A stretch of 64,000 bases of DNA, taken from the NCBI RefSeq assembly GCF_013373865.1, contig NC_050475.1, positions 13,551,821-13,615,820 on the forward strand, read 5' to 3'. Every line of letters starts with the position of its first letter. Positions within the stretch are counted from its first letter, which is position 1. The stretch is from Monomorium pharaonis. Taxonomy: Eukaryota > Arthropoda > Insecta > Hymenoptera > Formicidae. The notes beneath the pieces are model-generated. The model was not told the origin of the DNA and did not search any database. It saw only the letters and a program-made list of their open reading frames with translations. The translations under genes were made by a program, and so were the position numbers. This document shows positions 47,594-57,360 of this stretch, piece after piece.

Positions 47594-47766
47594 CTATATA
47601 TCCTATCTTGCACCAAAGAATCCATTATAGTACCATCTATCTCACCGAAGAATTTCCCGGTATGTTCATGGCGTTCACTTATAATAATAAATCCATTGTT
47701 ATCCAGAATATAACAGTCGAGTTCCTCCGAGGCGCAATTCTTTTTACATCCTGTCATACCGGTACA
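47594..47766 (-). CDS. Calcium channel alpha-2/delta subunit, most upstream exon seen
   Basis: The exon is 173 nt, exactly 57 codons plus two bases, between acceptor TTTACTTTTTTTCAG and donor GTAAAA. It encodes a cysteine-rich start (C-T-G-M-T-G-C-K-K-N-C-A), then L-D-C-Y-I-L-D-N-N-G-F-I-I-I-S and T-G-K-F-F-G-E-I-D. These are hallmark residues of the region behind the Cache-like domains of alpha-2/delta. The conserved cysteines probably form disulfide bonds in the extracellular chain. Upstream exons carrying the VWA domain with its MIDAS site should lie at higher coordinates but were not found in the remaining 16 kb, implying another long intron. The assignment is to the family, not to a particular paralogue. 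Confidence 0.9.
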
Positions 47767-47964
47767 CTGAAAAAAAGTAAACTTGTCATATTTTGCGTGC
47801 AATAATTGCGCGTTAAAAAAGTTTAAATGCATAATTTAAATACATAAAAAATACATATTGTTATAATTTGAATTAAGTAAATGTTATTACTTGTTTCAGT
47901 AATTTCATTAGTTTATATATCTGCAAATTTATCATAAGTTTATTGTAAGTATTAAATATTCAGG

Positions 47965-48312
47965 GACGGCCGCAATTGAGCACATAAACGATTGGACACA
48001 GTAGTATTTATCGATTAGACACGGACTCGATTGGACATAGTCTTAATTGCACTAAGCGGACACAATCCCTATTGGACACAGATCCTATTGGACACAACAT
48101 ATAGCGTTTGAATCGGACACAGAATCAATTACATACGGATCTGATTGTGCACCGATCTGTTTGCACACACACCCGATTGCACATAAACTTGATTGCATAC
48201 GGGTTCGTGTGCAATCAGGTTCGTGCGCAATCGGGTCCGTGTGCAATCGGAACTGTGTCCGATTGAGAAATACTACTGTCCGATCGTTTATGTGCGCAAT
48301 CGGATCTCATTC
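47965..48312 (+). mobile_element. Fold-back word-repeat element C2 (CAATCGG type, no cassette)
   Basis: ATTGAGCACATAAACGATTG near the left end is mirrored by CGATCGTTTATGTGCGCAAT on the right. The arms hold GATTGGACACAG, GATTGCACA and GTGTGCAATCGG words. The GC-hairpin and TG-run cassette of C1 is missing; GCACACACACCCGATTGC (48163-48180) is all that lies at the centre. The target duplication is not clear. Confidence 0.7.
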
Positions 48313-48394
48313 TTTATTCAAAATATATTCTGAATATTATTAATTTAATACTCAAAAAAATTCGAGACAGAATATTAACCTAAGCTATCACATC

Positions 48395-49032
48395 GACCCA
48401 ATCGGATCATTATGACCCGGATTTATAACTCATTAATAAGATATATTTTGATGTGGTTGGAAATGTAAATTTATGATGCCGTCTAAAATTAATTTCAAAT
48501 ATCTACTACAGATAGAAACGCTTGCCGAAAGTGTCAGTGTCTGTTCGCCAGTTGTTCAAAGAATACTGTGGGTCACCAGGTACCTGGATCACCGTGATCC
48601 AGGTGTGACAAGAACGTCGACCAATATTTAATAAAAAAAAATGATTTCTTAAATAAAAACTTATTGATTTTTTTGTAAAAAATACTCTTTTACAGTATAT
48701 AAAATAAATATCTTTTTTGAAAGATTCATTTATGAATTAATTTTTTTTATTAAAGTAATATATTTCGAGAATATAATCCTAAAATCTCAGCTTAAATATT
48801 AAAAATTAAGAAAGTTCTAAATTTTCAAGCAAACTATAATTTTAAAAAATTTTGCCTTCAACAATTTTTTTTAAATAAAAATAATCAAAATATTAATTTT
48901 TTATAATTAAAATAAAATTTTTTTTGTTTGAAATATATTTCAGAATTTTTTCAGAAATACTGAATACTTAGTTTATAAACTGCAGCTCATAAAAAATTAC
49001 ATTGGATCGTGGTGACTCAGTGTGACAATTGA
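48395..49032. mobile_element. Possible relic of a piggyBac-like element
   Basis: The AT-rich body (48655-48960) resembles 34920-35150 of the TTAA-flanked element in word order (AAAAATACTCTTTTACAGTAT, AAATAAATAT, AAAATCTCAGCTTAAATATT). The ends TCACATCGACCCAATCGGATC and GGATCGTGGTGACTCAGTGTGA pair only loosely, and TTAA is not found on both sides. GGATCACCGTGATCC (48588-48602) is a perfect palindrome inside. Confidence 0.3.
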
Positions 49033-49108
49033 GCACACTCATTTATACGTGTGTGAATAAATTCAACTATACAGGGAGTCCCAGAGTATACTGGTCAATG
49101 TTCGTAAA

Positions 49109-49479
49109 GGGAGCGTCCCAGATGCGCACAGTAATAAACGGACACAGCAGGCTGAGTGAAACGGACACAGTAACAAACGGACACAGACCAAACGGACACA
49201 GACCAAATGCGCACAGAGCGAAACGGACATAGTGCGAAATGGACACAGTAACAAACGGACACAGACCAAATGCGCACAGAGCGAAACGAACACAGTGCAA
49301 AACGGACACAGACCAAATGCACACGGATTAAATGCGCACACTGCACATGCGCACACTGCACGTGCGCACGGACCAAATGCAATCCATGTACATTGCAAGC
49401 AGAGTAAAGTAACATAGGTTAGCGACTTGGATGGGGTGGGTGCGGGAGGGGGGCCGAAGGCCCCTCTTACACCTCCCCC

Positions 49480-49552
<73 letters not shown>

Positions 49553-49905
49553 CGTGCAAAGCATTCACTGCATCACATGGGTTGCGACTTTCCGTGTGTG
49601 CATTTGGTCTGTGCGCATGTACAGTGTGCGCATTTGGTCTGTGTCCGTTTCGCACTGTGTCCGTTTCGCTCTGCGCGCATTTGGTCTGTGTCCATTTCGC
49701 ACTGTGTCCGTTTCGCTCTGTGCGCATTTGGTCTGTGTCCGTTTGTTACTGTGTCCGTTTCGCACTGTGTCCGTTTGTTACTGTGTCCGTTTCACACTGT
49801 GTCCGTTTATTACTGTGTCCGTTTGGTCTGTGTCCGTTTGTTACTGTGTCCGTTTCACTCAGCTTACTGTGTCCGTTTATTACTGTGCGCATCTGGGACT
49901 CACTC
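49109..49905 (+). mobile_element. Fold-back word-repeat element A4
   Basis: A perfect 8-bp duplication TTCGTAAA flanks it (49101-49108, 49906-49913). Ends are GGGAGCGTCCCAGATGCGCA and TGCGCATCTGGGACTCACTC. The cassette (about 49415-49590) has GGTGGGTGCGGGAGGGGGGC, CGAAGGCCCC, a long TG run (49482-49552) and GCAAAGCATTCACTGCATCA. The left arm has about 17 words and the right arm about 20, drawn from the same set but in a different order. Confidence 0.92.
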
Positions 49906-49999
49906 TTCGTAAAAGGGTAGATGGGATCGAGATGAACATAAAAGTCCAATATTGTTATGGGTTTGGTCTGCTAATAATTGAAATATAAATTTTTTAAAT

Positions 50000-50215
50000 T
50001 ATGCGAATGAGAGCGCGCCTTGCGCGCCGAAGGAAGGGCTCGAGCCGGTCGAGCTATAGTACGGCCTACTGTCTCAAGCATTGGCTACCGGTGGCGGCGG
50101 CGGCGGCGGCGGGGGGAAAAAGGAGAAGCGTGGCGTCGTCGCCGTTCCCACGTCTCACTGCACCGCGCCTAAGCTCGCGTCGATGGCTGCTACGCACACT
50201 CGCGATTACATGAGA
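50000..50215. other. GC-rich block with (CGG)n run
   Basis: The block is CG-dinucleotide-rich with a GGC run at 50094-50115 and GGGCTCGAGCCGGTCGAGC upstream. A 70-codon open frame (50001-50213) shows only Arg/Ala/Ser-rich sequence and is not supported as a gene. It could be an unmethylated promoter-like island or part of an untranslated exon. Confidence 0.35.
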
Positions 50216-50935
50216 TTATGAATTATTAATAAAAATAGGACAAATTTAAATCGTAATTAACTTCTGTAAATAAGAAAGTCGAAAGAGAGAAAGCGATGGA
50301 AACGTATGGAACCTGCAAATAATATAATATTTGCCGCATCAAATTTTCTCATTGTTTTTTATGGAATATTAAATTAACGAAGATTTATCACGATTGATTC
50401 TTTATACATTCTCCTTTTGTAACCATTTTATTAGAAAATTACGAAATGCACGAAGTACTATCCCTAATATACACTCTTTGTAAAATAACGATAAAAAAAT
50501 ATTCACGTTTGATCTAAGGACTTCAGGATAAATTATTCGATGCGACTTCTACGGTAATTATAGGTAATTAGGGATCAATGTTATGTCAAGTATCGTTAGT
50601 TATGGTTAACTACAAAGGATTTTCTCTTGTATATGATAGAGAACTTCGAGTTTCTTCTATCGTTTACACATTATAAGTCACTGAAAATCTGTCGCAATTA
50701 ATAATGCAATTAAAGGTAGAAGAAACTGTAAGTTTTCTATGGTTATGAAAGAAAATCCTTCGTTGTGTTAACAATACATGATATTGAATATTAATTTTTA
50801 AGCATAATTATCGTAGTCTCGCGCCTAAGCTATCGTGAAATCGTTACATCAAGAGGGAATATTTTTCTGTGTTACTACAAAGAGTGTAACATACTATGGA
50901 TAAGTATTTCGCACATTGTAGTATGACACTTCTCT
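50216..50935. other. AT-rich stretch, nothing recognised
   Basis: No exon, RNA gene or terminal repeat was recognised. TTGTGAAAATAACG-like words are random in appearance. Confidence 0.4.
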
Positions 50936-50943
50936 CTTCCTCT

Positions 50944-51000
<57 letters not shown>

Positions 51001-51015
51001 TCCCTCTCCCTCTCA
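50936..51015. repeat. (CT)n microsatellite
   Basis: A pyrimidine tract of TCTC dinucleotides framed by CCCTCTCCCTCTCCCTC. On the minus strand it produces a false Arg-Glu repeat frame. Confidence 0.95.
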
Positions 51016-51213
51016 AGTACTACGTAGTACACAAATACAATAAATATTACCACGTTTAACAACATCTTTAGTTTGTACTATTCTACATTCATTATGTGTA
51101 ATTTAAATAAAATTTTAACAATTATCATTTCTTTATATTTTTAGTGTTAAACACGATCGAAAAAAAAAAATTATCAAAAATTATCACTAAAACTGCGATA
51201 AATAATCAGCACA

Positions 51214-51267
51214 ATACTTTCTCTTTGAGTGTCATTAAACACGATACGACACTCAAAGAGAAAGTAT
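51214..51267. repeat. Hairpin with perfect 20-bp stem
   Basis: ATACTTTCTCTTTGAGTGTC (51214-51233), a 14-base loop, then GACACTCAAAGAGAAAGTAT (51248-51267). ACACG-ATA words repeat in the loop and flank. Confidence 0.85.
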
Positions 51268-51785
51268 CGTGCGACTGTGAGAAAAAATTATATTCCAAGG
51301 TTTCCTCTAATCGGCAAAAAATCGCTCTTTTTCGACATTCTTCTCTTTTGTTTGAATTTGTTTTATACATGTAAATATTTTTTTATTACTAATGCGTTGA
51401 AAATGTCACTTTTTTGTGCGTAAAGTTGATTTGAACATTTTAAAATTACTATACCGTTTTTGCCTTTGATAGACTTAAGGATAATCCCAGGTAGCAAGGT
51501 GACGTCTAATTGACGGCATTTTTTGGTCATTTTATGACGAACCAGACGTCATAATGTCGAGATAAAATGACGTCTAAATGTCGTAAAACTGACGTACATT
51601 TGTCTCATCTTAACGACGTCATATATTGACGTCAAAAATACGTCATTATTTTCATATTATTGACGTCATTTTCAAGAAGCTAGTATCGTACATTTGACGG
51701 TATTTTATTGTTATTTTTATGACAAAACATAGGTTTTTAGATTACATTTAATAAAGACGACATTTTAACGTCATTTTTATGACTA

Positions 51786-52636
51786 TCCCAGGTAGTAAAA
51801 GCCATTATTTTGACGTTTTAGAAAATATTTCGGGTACATGTCCTATATATGCAGTACTTGCATTATGAAAATATCGAAATAACATAATTATAATGTAAAA
51901 AAAAAATGTACGTTATTTCTCAATAAGCATCACGACCCACTACACCATAGTCACATTTGGAATTGCCTAACTTCCGCGGTCACCCATCCAACTCTGAACC
52001 GCCGTCGACGTTGCTTGACTTCGAAGATCGTACGCTACCTAGCCCTTTGTGATGATCCATGAACACTTGATGATCATGAATACATATTTGTTATAGATCA
52101 GTTCAATAGATGCGAGAAACATGAAACTTGTAGTTAACTAATATTTTTATAAATAAATATAAATTTACAGTTTTTTTCCTGATTTTTACATATGCAAAAT
52201 AATATGTGGAATAACTTATAGAAATATGTTTTTGCTTTGTTCTTTTGATAAAGCTAAATTATACCTCAGACAAAACGCAATATTTATAAAATATTGATAA
52301 AATATTTATAATATTTATTTAAATATTTTATAAATATTTATCCAAATATTTTATAAATATTTTTGTAGTCTTAGATTTGATAAATCATAAAGATTTATCA
52401 TAAATATTATAAAAATATTTATGAAATATTTATAAATATATTTACAAAATATTACTTATACAAATCTTTATCTTTTATTTACCATAAATATTATATAAAA
52501 TATTTAATCTATATTTTAATATGTTGAATAAAGATTTTTTTCTTCGTATATATAAAATATGTGTAAAATATTTTTATAATATTTTGAAAAAATAAATATT
52601 AATAAATATTTATCATAAATATTATGTGCTGCCTGG
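51786..52636. mobile_element. Nested CCCAGG...CCTGGG element
   Basis: The start CCCAGGTAGTAAAAGCC and end TGTGCTGCCTGGG pair over about 11 of 14 bases, with AT on both sides. The interior contains the reverse-oriented 5S-like repeat and A/T-rich ATATTTATAAA words (52260-52620). It is likely a second, later insertion of the same superfamily. Confidence 0.65.
51965..52040 (-). ncRNA. 5S rRNA-like segment (pseudo), best copy
   Basis: Read on the minus strand: GTACGATCTTCGAAGTCAAG, CAACGTCGACGGCGGTTCAG and AGTTGGATGGGTGACCGCGG follow 5S rRNA positions of about 38-100 with few substitutions, covering the complete internal control region. The 5' third of the gene and a T-run terminator are not evident. 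Confidence 0.6.
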
Positions 52637-53183
52637 GATGATTCTAAAATATTGATAGTATTAATTATATAAAATATTATATTAATTTTAATAATGTTGT
52701 TTATTAACTAATCTTTAAATAATGATTAATAGTTATAGGTAGCAAGGTGTCGTCCACTAGACCTCAATAATTTGTCATTTGAGGTTAAATCGTCAATTAT
52801 TACAAAGAATTATAGTTAACGTCAGTAATTAGTCACTAATAAAATCTTATTAATACGTCGTAAAATGATCAATTAACTGACGTTATTAATTAGTCAAGAA
52901 TATGATGTCGGAAATACGTTGTAGGATGGATAAATGACTGACGTAATTAATAGGTCAAAAAATGACGTTACTATTACGTCTTAATTTGGTAACATGACGT
53001 CTGCGACCTTAAATGACGAATTATTGACGTCGTATTAACGTCACCTTGCTACCTGGGATACTTAAGGACAGCTCACTGTTCACTGAATTTGTTAAAACTT
53101 AACAATATGATGTGTTTTTGTGCGTAGAACACGATTCTGGCAGAAAAAAGCGTCGCTTTGCCCCGCGAGATAAGATATTAATT

Positions 53184-53868
53184 GTTAAAGTTCACTATTT
53201 GACAGGTTTTGAAACCTACCATACTGACGAAATGTAATGACTTGAGCAGGCGCGCGCGCGCGCACGCACGGTGAAATGCAAAAAAAGAAACGCGTGAGCG
53301 GGGGAGGGGCTTCGCCCCTCCCCCTGCGCCCTCAGCCCGTAATTTTTCCTAACCTAACCTAACCTAACCCAAACATTTAAAAGTCACTATTTGGTTAATG
53401 CGAAAACATTGGAAACGAACAGCGTGGAAAGTTGCAAACCTATGTGGTACTGTACAAACGTGGACGTCGTTTACTTTACGTAAAGCACTGATATCATGTA
53501 TCGCATTTATAAATCGTAAAATAAACGACGTCTATGCTTGTACAGTGCCATATAGGTTGTGACTTTCCACGCTGTGGGTTTCCAATGTTTTCGCATTAAC
53601 CAAATAGCGACTTTAAAATGTTTGGGTTAGATTAAAAAACCTTACGGGAAGGGGTGCAGGAAGAGCTCCTCTCCCGTCCACGCGTTTTTTGCACAACCCT
53701 TTGTGAATTCCCACGTGAATTGTTTTATTTAAACTCAAAATCGGAAACATTGCAAGACATATGTTAAGGGCCCCCTTGCACTCCTCTGTGTGTGTGTCTG
53801 CGCATGTCAAGTCATTACATTTCGTCGGTACGACAGGTTTCATAACCTGTCAAATAGTGAACTTTAAC
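53184..53868. repeat. Near-perfect palindrome with GC cassette
   Basis: GTTAAAGTTCACTATTTGAC (53184) is mirrored by GTCAAATAGTGAACTTTAAC (ending 53868), and pairing continues toward a centre near 53500. The left arm contains GC repeats (53251-53265), GGGGGAGGGGCTTCGCCCCT and three CCTAA units (53347-53365). The right arm has decayed equivalents plus a short TG run (53787-53797). No coding content. Confidence 0.85.
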
Positions 53869-54890
53869 GAAAAAGTGAAAGTCTTTTTCTGCATGTTTAA
53901 TCATTTTTCATCCCTGTTCAAAAAATCCGATAGAATCAGATAAGAAAAAGTTCTATCTAATTGAATCGTGTTTTTGGTTCGTAAATATTAGATCGGTTAT
54001 CTGAAATATACGATAGGCTTTCTATATTTCTGTATCGTATTTTTCATATAGTTACCTATCGTTTTTAATCAATTTCTATCGTCATTTTTTATATAAATTA
54101 ATCGTGTTCTATCGTGTTTCTGATTCGTAAATATTAGATCGGTTATTTGAAATATACGATAGACTTTCTATATTTCTGTATCGTATTTTTCATATAGTTA
54201 CCTATTGGTTTTAATCAATTTCTATCGTCATGTTTTATATAAATTAATCGTATTCTATCGTGTTTTTGGTTCGCAAATATTAGATTGCTTATCTGAAACT
54301 TATGATAGACTTTTTATCTTTCTGTATCGTATTTTTCGTATAGATTACCTATCGTAAATCTAGTTCAAAAAATGTAAACGTTTTACTTTTCTTGTACAGA
54401 ATCGTTTACTCAATTAAAATGAGTAAATTATAAAAGTAATGTGGCAGTCGTCTTGCACATCGTCCTCTCGTAGCGAAAGAAACTGATTATTGCTTGTCTT
54501 AATCGTATTGCGGGTGGTCTTTATATAGCGGGTCGGCTGCATTTGACTCACAAGAGAGTAATCGCCTACCAGCCTATCGGCGGCGCCGCGTACTAACTAA
54601 AAAGTTGGATAGAAAATGATAGAAACATATAGAAATTTGATAGAAAATTTATAAAATTCTATCGTTCTTTATCGTATCTCAATTAAACGATTAAAACTTT
54701 ATCTGAATATGGATACTTTCCTATATGATCTTACCTAATTATCTTACTGAATAGAAAAATTACGATTTAAAGTCTATACAAATAAATCTGAAATTGTATC
54801 TATATGTTTCTATCAAATATATGTTATAGAACAATAATCGTTTTCTATCTTGTCTTTATAATAAGAGATATTTCAAGGAGGAACAATTAT

Positions 54891-55754
54891 CACAGGCACA
54901 CAAAAAAAGTGATCCGCCGGACCAGACTAGTCAATCCTTATGTATTTTGACCCGCTGAATCCAAATCCAAGGTCAGAATTACTAAATTTGCTCATTTTTT
55001 CTAACCTCAAAAAAACTTTTTTTAAATGTTGGTCCGGCGGACCAAAGTAGTCTATCCTTATGTATTTTGATCCGCTGAATCCAAATCCAAGGTCAGAATT
55101 ATTAAATTTGCTCATTTTTTCTAACCTCAAAAAAAATTTTTTTTAATGTTGGTCCGGCGGACCAGAGTAGTCTATCCTTATGTATTTTGACCCGCTGAAT
55201 CAAAATTCAAGGTCAGAATTACTAAATTTGCTCATTTTTTCTAACCTCAAAAAAACTTTTTTTAAATGTTGGTCCGGCGGACCAGAGTAGTCTATCCTTA
55301 TGTATTTTGACCCGCTGAATCAAAATTCAAGGTCAGAATTGCTGAATTGGCTTATTTTTTTCTAACCTCAAAAAACACCTTGTAAAAGCAGCTTGGATCT
55401 TAAATGTATAATTTGGAACGTGCAAGCTTGCGTAAGCACATTCTGGGGAAAATTCAATACTTATAACATATCTGAGCTTCTGTGAATGAATAGCGTAGAA
55501 AATTCACTCCCTTTTCCTATTATATTTAACTCTTTTATTCTGACCTTGGATTTGGATTCAGCGGGTCAAAATACATAAGGATTGACTGATTATATAGTCT
55601 GGTCCGCCAACATTAAAAAAAAATTTTATTTTGAGGTTAGGAAATGCGAGCTAACTTTGCAATTTTGACTTTGGATTCGTATTCAGCGGGTCAAAATACA
55701 TAAGAATTGACTAGTCTAGTCCGCCGGACCAACCTTTTTTTTTGTGTGTCTGTG
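54891..55754. mobile_element. Element of 120-bp units with GGTCCGGCGGACC
   Basis: Termini CACAGGCACACAAAAAAA and TTTTTGTGTGTCTGTG pair with one mismatch, and TTAT precedes and follows the element as a possible 4-bp duplication. Four direct units about 120 bp apart (54912, 55032, 55152, 55272) are followed by inverted units (55540-55740). Each holds the odd palindrome GGTCCGGCGGACC and TCCTTATGTATTTTGACCCG. Confidence 0.8.
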
Positions 55755-56306
55755 TTATTTTATAATTCTGCCGAACAGAACATTCTGTTGTTTTTTATGG
55801 TATCCGAATTAAACGATTAAAACTTTATCTGAATATGGATACTTTCCTATATTATCTTATCTGGTTATCTTATTCATTAAAAAAATTACGACTTAAAGTC
55901 TATATAAATTATTCAGATAATTCTATATTCAGATAAAGCTTTAATCGTTTGATTCAGACACGATAAAGAATGATAAAATGTTATGTTCGGCAAAATTGCG
56001 AAATAATTTTTTCCTGTTTAAAATATCTCCAATTATATAGACAATGATAGAAAACTATTATAGTATATAACATATTTTTAATAAAAACGTATAGGGACAA
56101 TTTCAGATTAATTTATATAGACTTTACGTCATAATTTTTATATTCAGTAAGATAGCCAGATAAATTGTATAGGAAAGTACTCATATTCAGATAAAGATTT
56201 AATCGTTTAATTTAGATACGATAAAATACGATAAAACTTTATGTCCGCCGAAATGGTAATATATTTGATAGAAACGTATAGGAACAATTTCAGATTAATT
56301 CATATA

Positions 56307-57360
56307 CCCAGCTAGCCAGGCCTGTTAAAATCACATATCGTGAAAGCTTTACAGCAAGGATTGTTTCAATTTTGACAACAATTTTATGACAAGTAATTGT
56401 CTGTTGCTTTGTTTTCTAAAAGTTTCGAGCAAATTTACGGCAAAAGTTTTCATCACACGATGCTGCAAATAACAGAGAAAGACTTGTACATAAATATTAC
56501 GTATAGAAATTACAAGATTAGTTCCGACACGATAAAATGCAAAATTTAAGCAAATAACAGAGCAAACCTTGCTACACGACATGACAATAAATTTATGGCA
56601 GAAACAGGAAATCTTGTTAAGCACATAATAACGGCAAATTAGTAGCAAGAACAAAATAAAACTTGCCGAGCATACTTACGCAACAAAATTGCGACAAGGT
56701 GTGTCCGTAAACAGCTTAGTTTTTGTTGGCAAGGCTTGTCGCAAATAGTATGACGCACATTTTATGCAAATAACAGGGTTGCATTATCGGGTTTTAAACT
56801 TTATTTCTGACTTTACAATCTATCTCGAGATGGCGCATTTCTCGTGAAAAAGATTTACCTACTGGATTAATAAAAAGGGCTCATCGAGAACAGAGAACCA
56901 AGTATGATTGCACCATTCACATTTGATATTGGACTAATCAGTCTAATATTCAGTCTAATTTCAGTCTAATAATCATTTTTGTTGATCTAAATTTCGACAA
57001 TATTTGTCCTGTTCTTGCCACAAATTTGCTATCATATTGTGCATAGCAAGATTTGCCTCGTTTTTGCCACAAATTTGCTATTATGCTATGTACAGCAAGG
57101 TTTGCTTTATTCTTGCCACAAATTTGTTATCATATTGTGTACAGCAAGGTTTGCCTTGTTCTTGCTGCAAATTTGTTATTATGCTTTACTAGCAAATTTT
57201 ACCATGTTATTTGCATAAATATGCGTCATACTATTTACAACAAGACTTGCCAACAAAAGCTAAGCTTAATGCGGACACACCTTGTCGTAATTTTGTTGCA
57301 AAGGTTTGCTCGAGTTTGCGGCAAATTTCGCGCAAAGTTTGCGTCATTTTGCTAGCTGGG
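56307..57360 (-). mobile_element. CCCAGCTAGC element, copy 3 (1054 bp)
   Basis: It is in the same orientation as copy 2. The flanks are TA and TA, and the neighbouring 198-bp satellite units at 57551-57566 and 57749-57764 show the unfilled site TTCATATAGAGT. This proves that exactly two bases were duplicated. The start is CCCAGCTAGCCAGGCCTG and the end TCATTTTGCTAGCTGGG. Confidence 0.93.

Larger units (their letters stand above)
51486..53057. mobile_element. CCCAGGTAGC element rich in GACGT words
   Basis: Terminal repeats CCCAGGTAGCAAGGTGACGT (51486) and ACGTCACCTTGCTACCTGGG (ending 53057) are perfect over 20 bp, with AT on both outer sides. Both subterminal zones (51500-51790, 52740-53045) are dense in GACGT/ACGTC words, several forming TGACGTCA. 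An internal second element (51786-52636) splits it. Confidence 0.88.

Noticed and set aside
49125..49900. Regularly spaced 9-mers with short variable spacers, superficially like a CRISPR array
   Set aside because: The repeat unit is only about 15-16 bp, spacers come from a tiny fixed set, arms are inverted copies, the DNA is eukaryotic and no cas gene is present.
50844..51065. Arg-Glu repeat protein frame
   Set aside because: It is the translation of a (CT)n microsatellite.
51965..52040. Functional 5S rRNA gene
   Set aside because: Only the internal control region is recognisable; the 5' third and a terminator are missing and the segment is nested in a MITE.
53346..53370. CCTAACCTAACCTAACCC as an interstitial telomere
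   Set aside because: Only about three and a half units, located within one arm of a palindromic element, so it is part of that repeat.
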